Origin: Flavivirga spongiicola
GTDB taxonomy: Bacteria; Bacteroidota; Bacteroidia; Flavobacteriales; Flavobacteriaceae
Direction of reading: 5' to 3'
NCBI RefSeq assembly: GCF_030540825.1
Contig: NZ_JAUOEO010000001.1
Location: 2,267,001 to 2,331,000 of the forward strand
Length of the DNA stretch: 64,000 nt
A model generated the notes under the pieces. That model was not told the origin of the DNA. It saw only the letters and a program-made list of their open reading frames with translations, and ran no database searches. Position 1 is the first letter of the stretch. Every line of letters starts with the position of its first letter. Below are positions 17,374-25,954 of the stretch, in pieces. The translations under genes and the position numbers were made by a program.

Positions 17374-17846
17374 TTAGTGGGAATGCCACTGTTCGTTGAT
17401 TAGAATATTCGTGTTTTTAATCTCTTAGAGTCGACACTACTTTTAATAAAACTTTCTTTCTTAGAACGAGAAATACTAACAGTATCGTTATTATTCATAC
17501 TAATAGAGCTCCATCAAACCTCACATATTTTTTACTCCTTTTAGATTAATAAGAAAGCTGTTATTTTCTAATTCATATAAAGAAAGCATACACTATTTTC
17601 TTTTACAGCAAATTCAAATTATAACAGGTATTAATAAGTCTCCTAAATTATTGTCTACCTGATTTTCAATTTGTTCACTTTTAATAATAATAACATGGTG
17701 AACATATTTTTTTTGATTGCAAATGATACTACCTTATTATAATAACCTCTTCTAAACGATTAATTTTTACAGAATCTTGCTTCTCTTTTTGAGAGAATAT
17801 CAGGTTTGCAAAAAAATTGAAAAATAAATGCTTAAATATTTTTTAT
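17374..17846 (-). pseudogene. Decayed, gene-poor stretch with short coding remnants
   Basis: No intact gene. On the minus strand short readable pieces survive between stops. SQKEKQDSVKINRLEEVI (about 17740-17810) looks like the start of a TonB-dependent receptor. NDTVSISRSKKESFIKSS (about 17440-17500) resembles the C-terminal end of a LytTR DNA-binding domain. The pieces are in different frames. I read this as a collapsed regulator/receptor pair; identification is tentative. Confidence 0.35.
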
Positions 17847-17871
17847 TTAGAATGATTCTTAATTACATTTG
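17847..17871 (+). promoter_or_regulatory. Fur-box-like palindrome abutting a TAnnTTTG promoter box
   Basis: TTTAGAATGATTCTTAA (17847-17862) contains the perfect palindrome AGAAT-G-ATTCT, in the 7-1-7 style of Fur sites. Directly after it, TACATTTG (17864-17871) fits the Bacteroidota -7 box TAnnTTTG, about 55 nt before the first gene. The placement suits iron-dependent repression of the operon 17926-25593. Fur control is inferred. Confidence 0.45.
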
Positions 17872-17925
17872 TCGCAAATATATATGTTATTTTAATTCAG
17901 TCTAAATAAAAATAAATTATTAAAA

Positions 17926-18831
17926 ATGAAACGATTAGCCATTTTGCCACTATTAATTTTAACATTTTCAATACATGGAAATGCTCAAAGCAAGAAAAAA
18001 CAAGATACAGAAGCCATTAAAAAGATGTGTGGATGCTACGAGGTTACCTTCAATTTTGCAGAAACTTTTAATTACAGTAAGGATTCGCTTTACAAACCAT
18101 CAAAAACAAAAACAGATAAAGGATTAGAATGGGCGCAATTAGTTGAGAATGATAAAAACAAAATTTCAATTCAACATTTACTTCAAGTTGGATCCCCGTC
18201 TAAACCACACATAGTAAAACATTGGAGACAAGATTGGCTTTTCGAGAATACTAATTTTTACATGTTTAATGGAGATAACACCTGGAACTATGTGTCTAAA
18301 CCAAAAGCTGAAGTTAAAGGGCAATGGACTCAAAAGGTATATCAAGTTGATGATAGTCCTAGATACGAGGGTTCTTCAACATGGGTACATGTAGACGGTA
18401 AGAGTTATTGGGAAAATATGACAGATGCTCCGCTTCCAAGGAGGGAATATACCAAACGTAGCGATTATAATATAACAGTTAGAGGCAACCGCCACGAAAT
18501 CACTAAGAATGGCTGGGTACATGATCAGGATAATGCTAAAGTGATTCGTGAAAAAGGAAAAAAAGATGAGCTTTTAGCAAAAGAAAAAGGTTATAATACG
18601 TATGTAAAAGTTGATGATAGCAGATGTAAAGCAGCAGCAGATTGGTGGGTTAAAAACCATGAAAAATGGGCTTTAGTTCGTTCTAAATGGTCTGATGTTT
18701 ACGGCAGAAATAAAAACTTAGCTTTAGAATCTAAAGTTGAAAATAAATTACTTTACAAATACTTGTTTTCTGAAGATTATACTAAGGCTGATGCCATTAA
18801 CAAGGTTATAGAATCTTTCGTAATTAAATAG
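17926..18831 (+). CDS. DUF6607-family secreted protein
   Basis: 301 residues with signal peptide 1-20 (ending GNA|QS). After it, CGCYEVTFNFAETF and HWRQDWLFENT, a tryptophan-rich middle (TWNYVS, GQWTQKVYQV, STWVHVDGKSYWENMTDAPL) and a helical C-terminus. This matches the uncharacterised DUF6607 family, usually found beside TonB receptors. Periplasmic or outer-membrane location is likely. First gene of the five-gene operon; the TonB receptor begins 32 nt later. Confidence 0.8.
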   Translation: MKRLAILPLLILTFSIHGNAQSKKKQDTEAIKKMCGCYEVTFNFAETFNYSKDSLYKPSKTKTDKGLEWAQLVENDKNKISIQHLLQVGSPSKPHIVKHWRQDWLFENTNFYMFNGDNTWNYVSKPKAEVKGQWTQKVYQVDDSPRYEGSSTWVHVDGKSYWENMTDAPLPRREYTKRSDYNITVRGNRHEITKNGWVHDQDNAKVIREKGKKDELLAKEKGYNTYVKVDDSRCKAAADWWVKNHEKWALVRSKWSDVYGRNKNLALESKVENKLLYKYLFSEDYTKADAINKVIESFVIK

Positions 18832-18863
18832 ATCCCAAACAAAAATCAATCAAATTTTAAAGA

Positions 18864-21287
18864 ATGAAGAACATACTAGCATTACTACTAGTAATAGGTT
18901 GTGCGTATACAACTTATAGTCAAGCCACATTAAAAGGCATTGTAAAAAATCAATCTAATGAAGTTATTCCGTTTGCAAATGTATATTTAGATGGCACGGC
19001 ATTTGGAACATCTACCAAAGAAGATGGAACCTTTGTTATAGAAAATGTTCCTTTTGCCACATATAACATGATCGCAAGTGCTGTAGGTTACTACCAAAAT
19101 TCACAAAGTATTGTGGTAAATGGACATGAGAATACTATTGTTTTTACATTAGAAAATAATACACAATTAGAAGAGGTCGAACTTTTTGGTTCGAGAAATA
19201 GAAGCGCGGAAAAGCTAGAAACCTTAACCAGGTTGCCTCTGGCACCTAATGAGCAATTACAAAGTATTTCTATTTTGTCTCATACCTTAATAGATAAGCA
19301 AAATGCTTTAAGCCTAAGGGATGTTACTAAAAATGTTGCAGGTGTTTATACGTTTGCAACCTACGGAAACATAAGAGAAAGTATGTCTTTAAGAGGTTAT
19401 AGAGGGATACCTATTTTAAAAAATGGGGTTAGAATCAATTCCGATTTTAGAGGTGTTGGTGTTATTACAGATATGGCTGGCGTTGATAACATTCAAGTAT
19501 TAAAAGGGGTCTCTGCTATTAGTCAGGGATTGGGCGGCGATCTTGGTTCTGCCGGAGGTGTTATAAATATAGTAACCAAAACACCTAAGTTTTATGATGG
19601 AGGTGAAGTAAGTTTTAGAACAGGAAGCTTCGGGCAAGTACGTCCTACGTTTGATTTTTATGGCCCTTTAGACAAAAAACAAACAGTTGCTTTTAGAGTT
19701 GCTGGTGCTTATGATAGCGCAGATAGTTATAGAAGTAAAGTTAATTCAGAACGTTTTTATATCAACCCTTCTTTGGCCTGGAAACCTAATGAGAAAACAA
19801 ATATTATTTTAGAAATGGATTATACGGATGCTAGTGTAACTCCAGATCAAGGGACTATAAACTTAGGTGATTACGCTACTAATGATATCTATAGACTTCC
19901 AAATAACAATTTTTTAGGTTTTGATTCTGATAGAAATAATTCAATAAATACAACGTATGCCGTTAGGTTTGAAAGAGAAATAAATGATAATTTAAGCTTA
20001 AAAGCAGGTCTGTTTTCATCTAATTTAGAAACATATGCAGAAACCTCTTATGTATATCAAGGCGGAGGTAGAACTGGTTTAGATGTGCTTACCGGAGGGC
20101 AAAGATACAGAGAGTATTATGCCGGAGGTAGATTAGATAAAAACAGTGTATTACAAATTGATTTATTGGGAAAAAATATCAAAACGGGGACATTTAAACA
20201 TACTTTCCAGATAGGTGTGGATTATAGAAATACAGAGTTTGATAATACTGCATATACAACAACGTATCCTACTGATAATCCTTATGTAGATATTATCGAT
20301 GTTTTACAACCTATCAACAATGTATTACCCGGTGGTATTAGTGTCGCTGTAAATCCAGACAGAGCCACAGGTTCTAAAACAAAATCTTATGGATTTACCA
20401 TTCAGGATAAAATAACATTAACAGCATGGGCAGATGTGTTTTTAGGATTGCGTTATACATCCTTAGAAAGAACCAAAGGTAATTTTCTAGGGAGAAGCTT
20501 AGCAGGTTCCAAACGAGACGATGCCTTTAACCCATTATTGGGGTTCAATATCAAACCTATAAAAAATATTATCGTATTTGGCTCGTATGCAAGCAGCTCT
20601 AATCCCATGACGTCTTTTTACAGAGATATTAATGGTAATGAATTAGGCACTGAGCGTTGGGACCAGTTCGAAACAGGTATTAAATCTACTTGGTTAAATA
20701 ATGCATTACGATTTAATGTGACTTACTTTTCAACCTCAAGTAAAAACTTAAACCTTGAAGCTTTAGATGGTAATGGGACTTCATTAGGCTACTATTTAAA
20801 GGGCGGAGAAGATACTAGAAATGGTATAGAAATTGAATTAATAGGTCGTGTTTTACCTAATTTAGAAATTATTGCCGGATACTCTTATTTAGATGCTAAA
20901 TACAAAGACCATGTCTCTTATTATTACAATTCCAGCCCATTAAACACACCAAAAAACACAGCTAACTTCTGGACAAGATATCGTTTTAAAGAATCGTTAA
21001 AAGGTCTCTCGTTGGGAGCGGGTGTTTATTATTTAGGAAAACGACCTCACAATGTATGGTCTAGAGACTATACGCATACGGGTGTTGTCCCAGGAGTTAA
21101 ACCTTTCGATCTAAAAGCTTATACAACAGTAAATATCCAATCCTCTTATCAATTTAATTCAAAATTAAGTTTAGACGTTTTTGCCAATAATGTGTTTAAC
21201 GAAGTAGGGTATAATGCCTATAGAACAGTTTATTTAAACAGAATTTCTCCAGCAACTTTTGGAACAACATTACGATATAAATTTTAA
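18864..21287 (+). CDS. TonB-dependent outer-membrane receptor, probably ferric siderophore or heme
   Basis: 807 residues. Signal peptide 1-19, carboxypeptidase-regulatory-like domain (about 20-95: LKGIVKNQSNEVIPFANVYL), plug (about 120-235, with GGDLGSAGGVINIVTK) and a 22-strand barrel ending in the aromatic motif TLRYKF. No STN domain and no SusD partner, so it is a classical importer rather than SusC. The neighbouring reductase and the Fur-like site argue for iron uptake. Confidence 0.88.
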   Translation: MKNILALLLVIGCAYTTYSQATLKGIVKNQSNEVIPFANVYLDGTAFGTSTKEDGTFVIENVPFATYNMIASAVGYYQNSQSIVVNGHENTIVFTLENNTQLEEVELFGSRNRSAEKLETLTRLPLAPNEQLQSISILSHTLIDKQNALSLRDVTKNVAGVYTFATYGNIRESMSLRGYRGIPILKNGVRINSDFRGVGVITDMAGVDNIQVLKGVSAISQGLGGDLGSAGGVINIVTKTPKFYDGGEVSFRTGSFGQVRPTFDFYGPLDKKQTVAFRVAGAYDSADSYRSKVNSERFYINPSLAWKPNEKTNIILEMDYTDASVTPDQGTINLGDYATNDIYRLPNNNFLGFDSDRNNSINTTYAVRFEREINDNLSLKAGLFSSNLETYAETSYVYQGGGRTGLDVLTGGQRYREYYAGGRLDKNSVLQIDLLGKNIKTGTFKHTFQIGVDYRNTEFDNTAYTTTYPTDNPYVDIIDVLQPINNVLPGGISVAVNPDRATGSKTKSYGFTIQDKITLTAWADVFLGLRYTSLERTKGNFLGRSLAGSKRDDAFNPLLGFNIKPIKNIIVFGSYASSSNPMTSFYRDINGNELGTERWDQFETGIKSTWLNNALRFNVTYFSTSSKNLNLEALDGNGTSLGYYLKGGEDTRNGIEIELIGRVLPNLEIIAGYSYLDAKYKDHVSYYYNSSPLNTPKNTANFWTRYRFKESLKGLSLGAGVYYLGKRPHNVWSRDYTHTGVVPGVKPFDLKAYTTVNIQSSYQFNSKLSLDVFANNVFNEVGYNAYRTVYLNRISPATFGTTLRYKF

Positions 21288-21292
21288 ACCAT

Positions 21293-22774
21293 ATGAAAAC
21301 TATTAAATGTCTTATAGTATGTCTGGTCTTTGTAAATATTTTACAAGCGCAATCGGAAAATATATTTTGGGAAAGAGATTTTTGGAAAACGAATCCAACC
21401 ATCGAAACCATAGAAGAAAAAGTTAAAGAAGGTCATAGCGCTACAGCATTAAACCCTTTTGGGTTTGATGCTGTAGTTTATGCTATTTTAGAAAAAGCTC
21501 CCAATAAATCTATTAAGTATTTACTATCAAAAGAAGAGAATGATGTTAACAAGCTAACACATGATAAGCGAACGTACATTTTTTGGGCGGCATACAAAAG
21601 TAACATGGAGTTAATGAAGTATCTTATTTCTAAGAATGCTAAAATGGATTTAAAAGATGCCCACCATTTTTCGGTTTTAACATTTGCTGCGGTAGCGGGC
21701 ATCACTAATCTTGATATTTATGATTTATGTATAGAACATGGCATCGATATAAAAAATGATGTGGATGAACACGGTGCAAATGCTTTATTATTATTGATGC
21801 CTCATCTTAAAGACTTTGAAGTAGCCAACTATTTCATGAAAAAAGGACTGAGTTTGAAGAGTAAAGATAGTGATGGTAATGGGGTGTTTAATTATACGGC
21901 CAAAGCCGGCAATAAAATAATGCTTGAAAAATTAATCGAAAGAGGGATTTCACATAAATTAAATAATAAAGGAGGAAATGCAATGCTATTAGCAACCCGA
22001 GGTTCAAGAAGCGGATACAATGCGTTGGACTTTTTTAAATATTTAGAAGGCTTAGGCATCGAAGCCAATATTGTTAATAATGATGGCATAACGCCACTTC
22101 ATAATTTGGCATATGGAAATAAGGACCTCGAAACATTCAACTATTTTATAAGTAAAGGCGTGGATGTAAACCAAATAGATAAAGATGGAAATACAGCACT
22201 TATTAACGCTTCTGGAAGAAACTCATTAGGTATTATTACCAAATTAGCTGAAAACACAAAAAACATTAATCATGTCAATAACAATGGACAATCTGCTTTA
22301 ACAAAATCTATTGGTAACGCGCCCCAAACCATTAGCTTTTTGATTAAAAAAGGAGCAGATGTCCATGTTATTGATACTAGAGGAAATAATCTTTCTTATT
22401 ATTTGATTAAATCATTTCAAGCTAAAAAACAAGAGACATTTAATCAGAAACTGAAAGTGTTATCTAACAATGGATTTGATGTGACTACGATTCAAAAAAA
22501 CGGAAACACTTTATTTCATTTAGCAGTTGATGCTGACAACATAGATTTATTAAAATATGTGAATGCTTTAGGAGTTGATATAAACATTAAAAATAAAGAT
22601 GGGTTAACGGCTTTACACATGTCAGTTATGAAAGCAAAAAACTTAAAAATCTTGAAATATTTACTATCCATAGGAGCTAATAAAAACATCAAAACTGATT
22701 TTGAAGAATCTGTTTATGATTTAGCCAAAGAAAATGAATTGTTAAATACACACCATATCGATTTTCTAAAATAA
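21293..22774 (+). CDS. Exported ankyrin-repeat protein
   Basis: 493 residues with signal peptide 1-19 (VNILQAQ|SE) and about 11-13 ankyrin repeats spanning nearly the whole mature protein. Clear examples are DKRTYIFWAAYKSNMELMKY, DGITPLHNLAYGNKDLETF, DKDGNTALINASGRNSLG and DGLTALHMSVMKAKNLKIL. No catalytic domain. It starts 5 nt after the receptor stop. Likely a periplasmic protein-binding partner in the iron operon; the partner is unknown. Confidence 0.85.
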   Translation: MKTIKCLIVCLVFVNILQAQSENIFWERDFWKTNPTIETIEEKVKEGHSATALNPFGFDAVVYAILEKAPNKSIKYLLSKEENDVNKLTHDKRTYIFWAAYKSNMELMKYLISKNAKMDLKDAHHFSVLTFAAVAGITNLDIYDLCIEHGIDIKNDVDEHGANALLLLMPHLKDFEVANYFMKKGLSLKSKDSDGNGVFNYTAKAGNKIMLEKLIERGISHKLNNKGGNAMLLATRGSRSGYNALDFFKYLEGLGIEANIVNNDGITPLHNLAYGNKDLETFNYFISKGVDVNQIDKDGNTALINASGRNSLGIITKLAENTKNINHVNNNGQSALTKSIGNAPQTISFLIKKGADVHVIDTRGNNLSYYLIKSFQAKKQETFNQKLKVLSNNGFDVTTIQKNGNTLFHLAVDADNIDLLKYVNALGVDINIKNKDGLTALHMSVMKAKNLKILKYLLSIGANKNIKTDFEESVYDLAKENELLNTHHIDFLK

Positions 22775-22836
22775 TATGATGAAATGCGCCATAGCACTTA
22801 AGTTGATAACAACCAAAATGATTATTGGCGAATAAC

Positions 22837-22854
22837 ACCTGCCTGCCGGCAGGT
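22837..22854. repeat. GC-rich palindrome
   Basis: ACCTGCCTGCCGGCAGGT contains the perfect 12-bp palindrome CCTGCCGGCAGG (22842-22853), conspicuous in an AT-rich spacer between the ankyrin and DUF2271 genes. It resembles small dispersed REP-like palindromes or an intergenic processing hairpin. Confidence 0.45.
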
Positions 22855-22884
22855 TTGACCTCTAAAAAGAATAAAAATTAACAA

Positions 22885-23388
22885 ATGAAAAAACATACAT
22901 TAACTTTTAAAGCGCTTCCTGTACTTGCGATAGTCCTATTTGTTTTTTTTGGATTTAATAAAAGTAGGCTCACAAATGCATCATCTTATAAATGCATGAT
23001 ACAAATGACCAATTATACCGGGGAAGGTGCTTACGTAGTAATTTCATTGCTAAACCCAGAAGGAGCATATGAGAAAACACTCCACGTTCAAGGTGATGAT
23101 GATGAATGGTATTCTGATATTACTGAATGGTGGAAATTTCATGGAAAAGTGCGCTCAAATATAGATGCCATTACCGGAGCGACTATTAGTGGAGGCGGAC
23201 GTACCATAAGTGTTATTCAAATAGATGATGATAAGATTGACAAAGGTTACAAAATCCGTTTTGAATCGGCCGTTGAAGACCAAGCGTATTATAAGAATGA
23301 TGTGGAGTTTGAATTAACTTCTGAATCTGTAAAAAGTAAATTTGAAGGCAACGGTTTTATACGTTATGTGCGTATAATGCCTCAATAA
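22885..23388 (+). CDS. DUF2271-family periplasmic protein
   Basis: 167 residues with an N-terminal signal/anchor (about 8-25). The DUF2271 core follows: YKCMIQMTNYTGEGAYVVI, a DDDEWYSDITEWWKFHG segment, then ITGATISGGGRTISVIQIDD. The ATIS-type segment resembles the loop that carries covalent FMN in FMN-binding domains, but I cannot assert flavinylation. These proteins are commonly encoded next to PepSY membrane reductases, as here (12-nt gap), suggesting an electron-transfer partner. Confidence 0.8.
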   Translation: MKKHTLTFKALPVLAIVLFVFFGFNKSRLTNASSYKCMIQMTNYTGEGAYVVISLLNPEGAYEKTLHVQGDDDEWYSDITEWWKFHGKVRSNIDAITGATISGGGRTISVIQIDDDKIDKGYKIRFESAVEDQAYYKNDVEFELTSESVKSKFEGNGFIRYVRIMPQ

Positions 23389-23400
23389 TATATAATCAAA

Positions 23401-25593
23401 ATGACCATTTCTATATGGAGATATAGTCATTTAACATTGGCTATATCTTCTTCTGTTTTTATCTTATTAGCAGCATTAACAGGTATCATTTTAGCCTTTG
23501 AGCCGATTTTAGATCAGCAAAAACCTTATGCTATTAAAAATGCTAATACACTTTCGCTTTCTAAAACCATTGAAAACTTAAAAGGCGAATATGATGAAGT
23601 CATACATGTAGAAATTGATAAAAATGATTTTGTAATAGCTTCCGTTTTCACAAAAGAAGGAAAAAATGAAACCTTTTATATAAACCCTTTTACTGCTGAA
23701 AAAATAGGAGATATTATTGAAAAAGAGCCTATTTTTAAATTTGCGACCAATATACATCGTTCGCTGTTTTTAAAATCCACAGGGCGGGCTATTGTAGGTT
23801 TTGTATCTTTTTTACTGTTTTTAATGGCGGTTACAGGCCTCCTTTTAATTATTAAGCGACAAGGCGGTATAAAACGTTACTTTTCAAAAATAATTAAAGA
23901 AGATTTCGAACAATATTATCATATCATTATTGGGAGATATACTTTAATCCCTCTAATTATTGTTACCCTTTCGGGAGTATATCTATCCTTAGAAAAGTTT
24001 TCATTATTACCTTCAGATAAAAATGTACATATTTTATATGAAGAAGCTTTAGCCAAAACTTCAAAATTAACTATTGCAGACTTCGACCTTTTAAAATCAA
24101 TCACTTTAAATGATATAGAGCGTGTTGAATTTCCTTTTTCTGATGATGTTGAGGATTACTTTGTTTTAAAATTGAAAGACAAAGAGTGGTATGTAAATCA
24201 ATACAATGGAAAAATAGTAAGCGAAAAAAAGGATAGCTTGGTTGCCTTGGTTTCTAGTTGGAGTATGGCGTTGCACACAGGGCAAGGTTCCACATTATGG
24301 TCTATTGTTTTATTGTTTACTTGTATTGCCATCTTGTTTTTTACGTATTCAGGGTTTGCTATGACATTAAAGCGAAGAAACAAGAGTATCAAAATTAAAA
24401 ATAAGTTTAGTAAAGATACTGCCGAATATGTTATTCTGGTTGGCTCAGAAACAGGAAGCACTTTCGGGTTTGCTAAGGCTTTATATAAAGCCTTGATTGC
24501 TCAAGGCAAGTCGGTTTTTGTTTCAGAATTAAATAATTATTCGAGCTATAGAAAAGCAGCACATTTGGTAGTGTTTACATCTACTTATGGAGATGGTGAA
24601 GCGCCTACAAATGCAAAGTATTTTCAAAAATTAATGAGTCATGTTTCTCAGCAAAACACACTTCAATATTCAGTTGTAGGTTTTGGCTCTTTAGCTTATA
24701 AAGGCTTTTGTAAATATGCTATTGTGGTTGATTCTTTATTACAAGCCCATCAAAAATTTATCCCAAACCTGTTGCTTCATAAAATAAATAATCAATCTTT
24801 TAACGCCTTTAAAAATTGGACAGAATTATGGAGTAAAAGTAAAGGTTTGAGCCTGAAAATTGAAAAGCCAGTAAAAATGGGGCATTCAAAAAAAGCAAAA
24901 CGATTTAAAGTGGTTTATAGATCTGAAATTAATTTAGATCATTCTTTTTTAATTGAATTAGAACCCATGCAAAAGGAGAAATTTACCTCTGGAGATTTAC
25001 TAAGTGTTTATCCTGAAAATGACGCTATAGAGCGTTTGTATTCCATTGGAAAAATAAATAATAATATGCTGCTAAGTATTAAAAAGCATGAGTTTGGTAT
25101 ATGCTCAAATTACTTTAGTGAACTTAAAGAAAACGATATTATATTAGCTGATATAAAACAAAATAAAGGGTTTCACCTTCCTGCTTCTGCAAAAGAAGTG
25201 ATTATGGTTGCTAACGGAACAGGCATCGCCCCTTTTCTGGGAATGATTAATGACAAAAACCATAATCAAACCAAAAACTATTTATTTTGGGGAGGTCGTA
25301 CAAAAGATTCATATCAAATGTACTCCGAACAAATTGATAAAGCATTTTATAACAAAACGTTATCGGGGCTTTTTTTAAGTTTTTCGAAAGAAGAAAGTGA
25401 AAGAAAGTATGTTCAAAATACTTTAGTAGAAAAAGAAAAACTCATATCTCGTGTTCTGAAAAACGGTGGTATCATCATGATTTGTGGCTCTATCGCTATG
25501 CAAAATGGTGTTTTGGAAACACTAGAAAACATTTCAATATCTAGGCTAGATATACCGTTAAATATGAATCAAATAAAAACAGATTGTTACTAA
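23401..25593 (+). CDS. PepSY membrane protein fused to flavodoxin and ferredoxin-NADP reductase domains
   Basis: 730 residues. The PepSY-associated TM part (1-330) has TM helices at about 10-30, 137-155, 182-200 and 298-320 with PepSY segments between them. The flavodoxin domain (about 342-480) has the FMN loop GSETGST from residue 348 and TSTYGDGEAPTN. The FNR domain (about 490-730) has RLYSIGK (FAD) and NGTGIAPFLGM from about 605 (NADP). It probably carries electrons from cytoplasmic NADPH across the membrane, for example to reduce ferric ligands. Last gene of the iron operon. Confidence 0.85.
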   Translation: MTISIWRYSHLTLAISSSVFILLAALTGIILAFEPILDQQKPYAIKNANTLSLSKTIENLKGEYDEVIHVEIDKNDFVIASVFTKEGKNETFYINPFTAEKIGDIIEKEPIFKFATNIHRSLFLKSTGRAIVGFVSFLLFLMAVTGLLLIIKRQGGIKRYFSKIIKEDFEQYYHIIIGRYTLIPLIIVTLSGVYLSLEKFSLLPSDKNVHILYEEALAKTSKLTIADFDLLKSITLNDIERVEFPFSDDVEDYFVLKLKDKEWYVNQYNGKIVSEKKDSLVALVSSWSMALHTGQGSTLWSIVLLFTCIAILFFTYSGFAMTLKRRNKSIKIKNKFSKDTAEYVILVGSETGSTFGFAKALYKALIAQGKSVFVSELNNYSSYRKAAHLVVFTSTYGDGEAPTNAKYFQKLMSHVSQQNTLQYSVVGFGSLAYKGFCKYAIVVDSLLQAHQKFIPNLLLHKINNQSFNAFKNWTELWSKSKGLSLKIEKPVKMGHSKKAKRFKVVYRSEINLDHSFLIELEPMQKEKFTSGDLLSVYPENDAIERLYSIGKINNNMLLSIKKHEFGICSNYFSELKENDIILADIKQNKGFHLPASAKEVIMVANGTGIAPFLGMINDKNHNQTKNYLFWGGRTKDSYQMYSEQIDKAFYNKTLSGLFLSFSKEESERKYVQNTLVEKEKLISRVLKNGGIIMICGSIAMQNGVLETLENISISRLDIPLNMNQIKTDCY

Positions 25594-25793
25594 ACGATGT
25601 GTAATAGCATAAAACAATATCAAAAGTGAAAAGTGATGTGCTGTCCATTATGTTGCCAATATCAATGGATTTAACCATATTTTTTGTCTGAGGTTTTTGT
25701 ATTAAAATGTATATATTTGCGCAGCTTTGCAAAGAAATATATAGTTGCTAAAAAGTTGTAAAACCTTTGTAGTCACGGTATTTTTAGGTAAAA
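25594..25793 (+). promoter_or_regulatory. Spacer with remnant tRNA promoter
   Basis: No gene seen. TATATTTG at 25712-25719 (TAnnTTTG type) in the context AAATGTATATATTTGC is shared with the region ahead of the intact tRNA-Ala (32330-32343). A TTTTTG lies 12 nt before the box in both copies. This indicates that the tRNA unit, including its promoter, was duplicated. Confidence 0.5.
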
Positions 25794-25832
25794 GGGGATG
25801 TAGCTCAGTTGGCTAGAGCGCTTGACTGGCAG
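25794..25832 (+). pseudogene. 5' half of tRNA-Ala(GGC), broken in the anticodon loop
   Basis: The 39 nt from GGGGATGTAGCTC to CTTGACTGGCAG are identical to positions 1-39 of the intact tRNA at 32426. The match stops immediately after GGCAG, the anticodon loop. The following 44 nt do not complete a T-arm or acceptor stem. Sequence resembling the tRNA trailer (AATAAGGCTTT, about 25873) appears at nearly the normal distance. It cannot form a functional tRNA. Confidence 0.85.
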
Positions 25833-25913
25833 CAAAAAACGGAGAATACTTCAATACTCCATTATCCCAATAATAATAAGGCTTTGCAAGTATTCAGTGC
25901 ATTTTAAAAACCA

Positions 25914-25944
25914 TGGTGGTGGAGTATGGTGGTGGATTTTTTTA
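25914..25944. repeat. GGTGGTGG repeat, copy 1
   Basis: ATGGTGGTGGAGTATGGTGG followed by TGGATTTTTTT resembles 32293-32323 (ATGGTAGTGGGTTTTGGTGG, then TGGGTTTTTGC). A shorter copy with the same downstream TTTTTGCACTTAAATG occurs at about 30845-30876. The copies sit near the ends of the TlpA block and appear to be spacers of the duplicated tRNA unit. Confidence 0.45.
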
Positions 25945-25954
25945 ATTCTATTTA

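Noticed and set aside
17374..17925. Riboswitch or structured leader
   Set aside because: No recognisable conserved core; only short local hairpins and remnants of coding sequence.
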